64,000 nucleotides of DNA, taken from contig NZ_CP011541.1 of the NCBI RefSeq assembly GCF_001021025.1, forward strand, positions 310,001 through 374,000, read 5' to 3'. Origin of the DNA: Corynebacterium epidermidicanis (GTDB lineage: Bacteria; Actinomycetota; Actinomycetes; Mycobacteriales; Mycobacteriaceae). This document shows, one piece after another, positions 62,150 through 64,000 of the stretch. The notes under the pieces were generated by a model, which was not told the origin of the DNA, did not search any database, and was given only the letters and a program-made list of their open reading frames with translations. The first letter of the stretch is position 1. Each line of letters starts with the position of its first letter. The translations under genes and the position numbers were made by a program.

Positions 62150-62575
62150 ATGACTACCCCGCAGAACCCATTTGACCCAACCGGTGCTAACAACGACCCA
62201 GCGCGTGACAACGCAAACCCTTATGGATCTACTGAGGGGCAGTCGAACCCTTACGACAACGCCTATTCTTCCGCAGGCAGCTTCCCAACCGGGGCGGACG
62301 CTGGTTACCAGGAAATGGGTGCCAAGCCGAACAACTACCTGGTATGGGCAATCCTCTCCACGATCTTCTGTTGTTTGCCAGCCGGTATTGTGTCTATCGT
62401 ATTTGCGTCGCAAGTGAATGGTCGCTGGGATGCGGGTAATTACGAAGGCGCTCGCGATGCTGCGAAGAAGGCCAAGACCTGGGCGATTATTTCTGCAGTC
62501 GTCGGTATCATTTTCTCCGTCATTTACGGAATTATGGTTGCGATGGGCGTTGGCATGGATGCCACCAACGCCTAA
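62150..62575 (+). CDS. CD225/dispanin-like membrane protein
   Basis: A 141-residue protein. Residues 1-65 are Asn/Pro/Tyr-rich and hydrophilic. Then PNNYLVWAILSTIFCCLPAG and the conserved IVFASQVNGRWDAGNYEGARDAAKKAKTWA loop lie between two membrane segments, which is the CD225/dispanin layout. Function in bacteria is unknown. An AAGGAAAG site precedes the ATG. Its stop overlaps the ATG of the DUF2752 gene (TAATG), which often follows this family in actinobacteria. Confidence 0.85.
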   Translation: MTTPQNPFDPTGANNDPARDNANPYGSTEGQSNPYDNAYSSAGSFPTGADAGYQEMGAKPNNYLVWAILSTIFCCLPAGIVSIVFASQVNGRWDAGNYEGARDAAKKAKTWAIISAVVGIIFSVIYGIMVAMGVGMDATNA

Positions 62576-62985
62576 TGTCGAGCCTGCACGATTCCCCACT
62601 AGCTCCCATCGCTATTGGAACCGGGGCAATCTGCAGTTGCATGGCAATAGCTGCTGCTGACCCCACCACGCCCGGTGGGGTCATTCCTGTTTGTCCAACC
62701 AAGGCTCTACTAGGGATTAACTGTCCCGGATGTGGCGCGATGCGAATGATTCAATGCTTAACTCAGTTTCGTTTCGCTGATGCCGTGCGCTACAACGCAC
62801 TCGCCGTCCTATTTACAGTGCTGTTGTTATGGGCATGGTTGGCTTGGCTGCTGAAGACTTTGGGGAAAACAATGCCTAACTGGACTGGTTGGAAATGGTC
62901 GCCACATGTAGTTGGTGTTTTGACTGCAGTCTGGTTTGTGGTGCGTCTCCTGCCATTCGAGCCCTTCGCCCAGTTGCGGGTGTAG
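62575..62985 (+). CDS. DUF2752 membrane protein
   Basis: A 136-residue protein with about three membrane helices and the DUF2752 core: PVCPTKALLGINCPGCGAMRM (about residue 29), with the conserved Cys pair in CPGCG. Function unknown. It is translationally coupled (TAATG) to the CD225 gene, suggesting a joint role at the membrane. Confidence 0.85.
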   Translation: MSSLHDSPLAPIAIGTGAICSCMAIAAADPTTPGGVIPVCPTKALLGINCPGCGAMRMIQCLTQFRFADAVRYNALAVLFTVLLLWAWLAWLLKTLGKTMPNWTGWKWSPHVVGVLTAVWFVVRLLPFEPFAQLRV

Positions 62986-63024
62986 TGCCAGTCTGGCGTC
63001 GATAAGCGCTCATGTAGTGGCGAT

Positions 63025-63053
63025 TTGGTGATTGTCCTCGAGAGCTATAAAGT
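63025..63053 (+). promoter_or_regulatory. promoter of rplJ-rplL
   Basis: TTGGTG (63025-63030), 17 nt, TAAAGT (63048-63053), just upstream of the L10 leader. An alternative -10 is TATAAA at 63046-63051. Confidence 0.5.
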
Positions 63054-63059
63054 AAGCAG

Positions 63060-63235
63060 TCGAAGTTTGAAGCGTCGCTAGTCGACGCAGCTCAAGTTTC
63101 ACCGAAGACCGTCGGTCATCCCTAATGGGATCGAAGGTGCTTCCCGAATGGGAGCCGGCCCACGCAGGAGTTACGAGAGTCCATCCTCATTGTCATGATG
63201 TAGGTTGTGCCCTGTGCTCTTGCACGGGGCTTTTT
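63060..63235 (+). ncRNA. ribosomal protein L10 leader with attenuator
   Basis: The region before rplJ reads as the actinobacterial L10 leader: several short stems, including the CCGACGG-like and CATCCC/GGGATG hairpins (63105-63135), followed by GAGTCCATCC. It ends in a terminator-like stem (63209-63217 with 63222-63230) and TTTTT (63231-63235). Binding of L10-L7/L12 to the kink-turn region would adjust how often transcription goes on into rplJ. The exact 5' end is uncertain. Confidence 0.75.
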
Positions 63236-63294
63236 GCATTGTGTAAAAGGTCCCGGCGGACAACGTAATCACACATGAGGAAGGAGGCGAAGTA

Positions 63295-63813
63295 ATGGCA
63301 AACGCAAAGAACACCGCTGCACTGGCAGAGTTGAAGGAAAAGTTCGCGGCAGCTAACTCGATCGTATTGACCGAGTACCGCGGTCTCTCCGTCGCTCAGA
63401 CCACCGAGCTGCGTCGTGCACTGGGCGCTGACGTTCAGTACTCCGTCGCCAAGAACACCATGATCAAGCTGGCTGCTCAAGAAGCTGGCATTGAAGGTCT
63501 TGATGATCTCCTTACCGGCCCTACCGCAGTCGCCTTCATCCAGGGCGAAGCTGTAGACGCTGCTAAGGCGCTGAAGAAATTCGGCACCGACAACAAGGCA
63601 TTCGTGGTCAAGGGTGGCTACATGGACGGCAACGCACTGAGCGCAGCTCAGGTCGACGCCATCGCCGAGCTGGACAACCGCGAGACCACTCTCGCAAAGC
63701 TGGCTGGCGCCATGAAGGGCAACTTGGCAAAGGCTGCAGGCCTGTTCAACGCTCCTGCTTCCCAGGTCGCACGCCTCGGCGCTGCACTGCAGGAAAAGAA
63801 GCAGGGCGAATAA
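63295..63813 (+). CDS. rplJ: ribosomal protein L10
   Basis: A 172-residue stalk-base protein that binds 23S rRNA and the L7/L12 dimers. [23 protein letters not shown] at the start, [12 protein letters not shown] (about 52) and the C-terminal L7/L12-binding helix are present. A GAAGGAGG ribosome site precedes the ATG. Its leader carries the autoregulatory L10 structure, and the rplJ-rplL gap has two short perfect hairpins (63812-63819/63824-63831 and 63853-63859/63864-63870). Confidence 0.97.
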   Translation: MANAKNTAALAELKEKFAAANSIVLTEYRGLSVAQTTELRRALGADVQYSVAKNTMIKLAAQEAGIEGLDDLLTGPTAVAFIQGEAVDAAKALKKFGTDNKAFVVKGGYMDGNALSAAQVDAIAELDNRETTLAKLAGAMKGNLAKAAGLFNAPASQVARLGAALQEKKQGE

Positions 63814-63892
63814 TCTGCCGACCGGCAGATTCGCTACACCAAAAACTTCACCTTGACTCACACGAGTCAAACAAACGAAAGGACTTGCCATC

Positions 63893-64000
63893 ATGGCTAA
63901 GCTCACCAAGGACGAGCTCATCGAAGCTTTCAAGGAAATGACCCTCATCGAGCTCTCTGAGTTCGTTAAGGAATTCGAAGAGGTCTTCGAAGTTACCGCT
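63893..64000 (+). CDS. rplL: ribosomal protein L7/L12 (3' end outside window)
   Basis: The first 36 codons of L7/L12, reading [13 protein letters not shown] and then [16 protein letters not shown], the N-terminal dimerisation helices. The gene is cut by the window end. A CGAAAGGAC ribosome site precedes the ATG at 63893. L7/L12 recruits the translation GTPases. Confidence 0.95.
   Translation, partial: MAKLTKDELIEAFKEMTLIELSEFVKEFEEVFEVTA

Overview
The window is a stretch of chromosome from a Corynebacterium species (high-GC Actinobacteria). The evidence is the gene order and protein content. There is a clpB with HspR- and SigH-type control sites, a pyrE-SpoU methylase-GH76-fda neighbourhood, purA and purT, fprA-pta-ackA, and a scattered menaquinone locus whose order (menD, DUF3592, mgtA, menG, menJ, polyprenyl synthase) matches that of mycobacteria and corynebacteria. 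It ends in tRNA genes followed by secE-nusG-rplK-rplA-rplJ-rplL. Many genes have a TANNNT -10 hexamer 6-8 nt before the start codon and no ribosome binding site, as expected for actinobacterial leaderless mRNAs. No rRNA, CRISPR array, insertion sequence, prophage or replication origin was seen.

Layout. 1-15.3 kb is mostly conserved core: the end of an aldehyde dehydrogenase, a DUF1023 hydrolase with a small partner, a nitrilase-family amidase, a flavohaemoprotein-like reductase, an MFS transporter, an LLM-type flavin monooxygenase, clpB, a two-domain rhodanese with a Ser in place of the catalytic Cys, pyrE, an rRNA/tRNA methylase, a GH76 enzyme, a DedA protein and class II fructose-bisphosphate aldolase. 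15.3-30.9 kb is the unusual part. It holds five members of one family of integral-membrane S components (four intact, one pseudogene), a nucleoside hydrolase, one EcfT and one very short fused EcfA, bounded by purA and purT. Inside it lie a DUF418 membrane protein, an unrecognised protein, a 5'-truncated VaFE/LANTG surface protein remnant, a FUSC-like membrane protein and a secreted CAP-domain protein.

30.9-42 kb holds anaerobic ribonucleotide reductase (nrdD, nrdG), two tandem ElaA-type acetyltransferases, fprA, pta-ackA, an RmlC-type epimerase and an arsenic cassette (arsR, divergent acr3-arsC). 42-57.6 kb is the menaquinone region (menA, menE, menB, menC, menD, menG, menJ and a polyprenyl diphosphate synthase), interleaved with two glycosyltransferases, a YkvI-like permease and a UvrA paralogue. 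57.7-64 kb carries tRNA-Tyr, a repeat-rich non-coding stretch, tRNA-Thr, -Met and -Trp, and the secE-nusG and ribosomal stalk genes with an L10 leader.

How it fits together. The main candidate system is the 15.3-29.6 kb ECF transporter set: several related substrate-binding membrane proteins that could share one EcfT/EcfA energising module, placed with a nucleoside hydrolase between two purine-synthesis genes. The sequence predicts that the fused EcfA has only one intact ATP site, built from the P-loop of its second half and the LSGGQ of its first half. Two other patterns the genes do not explain are a family of about 110-bp inverted-repeat elements (three copies plus a partial one) whose arms change together, and a 13-mer (GGCGTCGATAAGC) that appears six times on both strands, including between genes.
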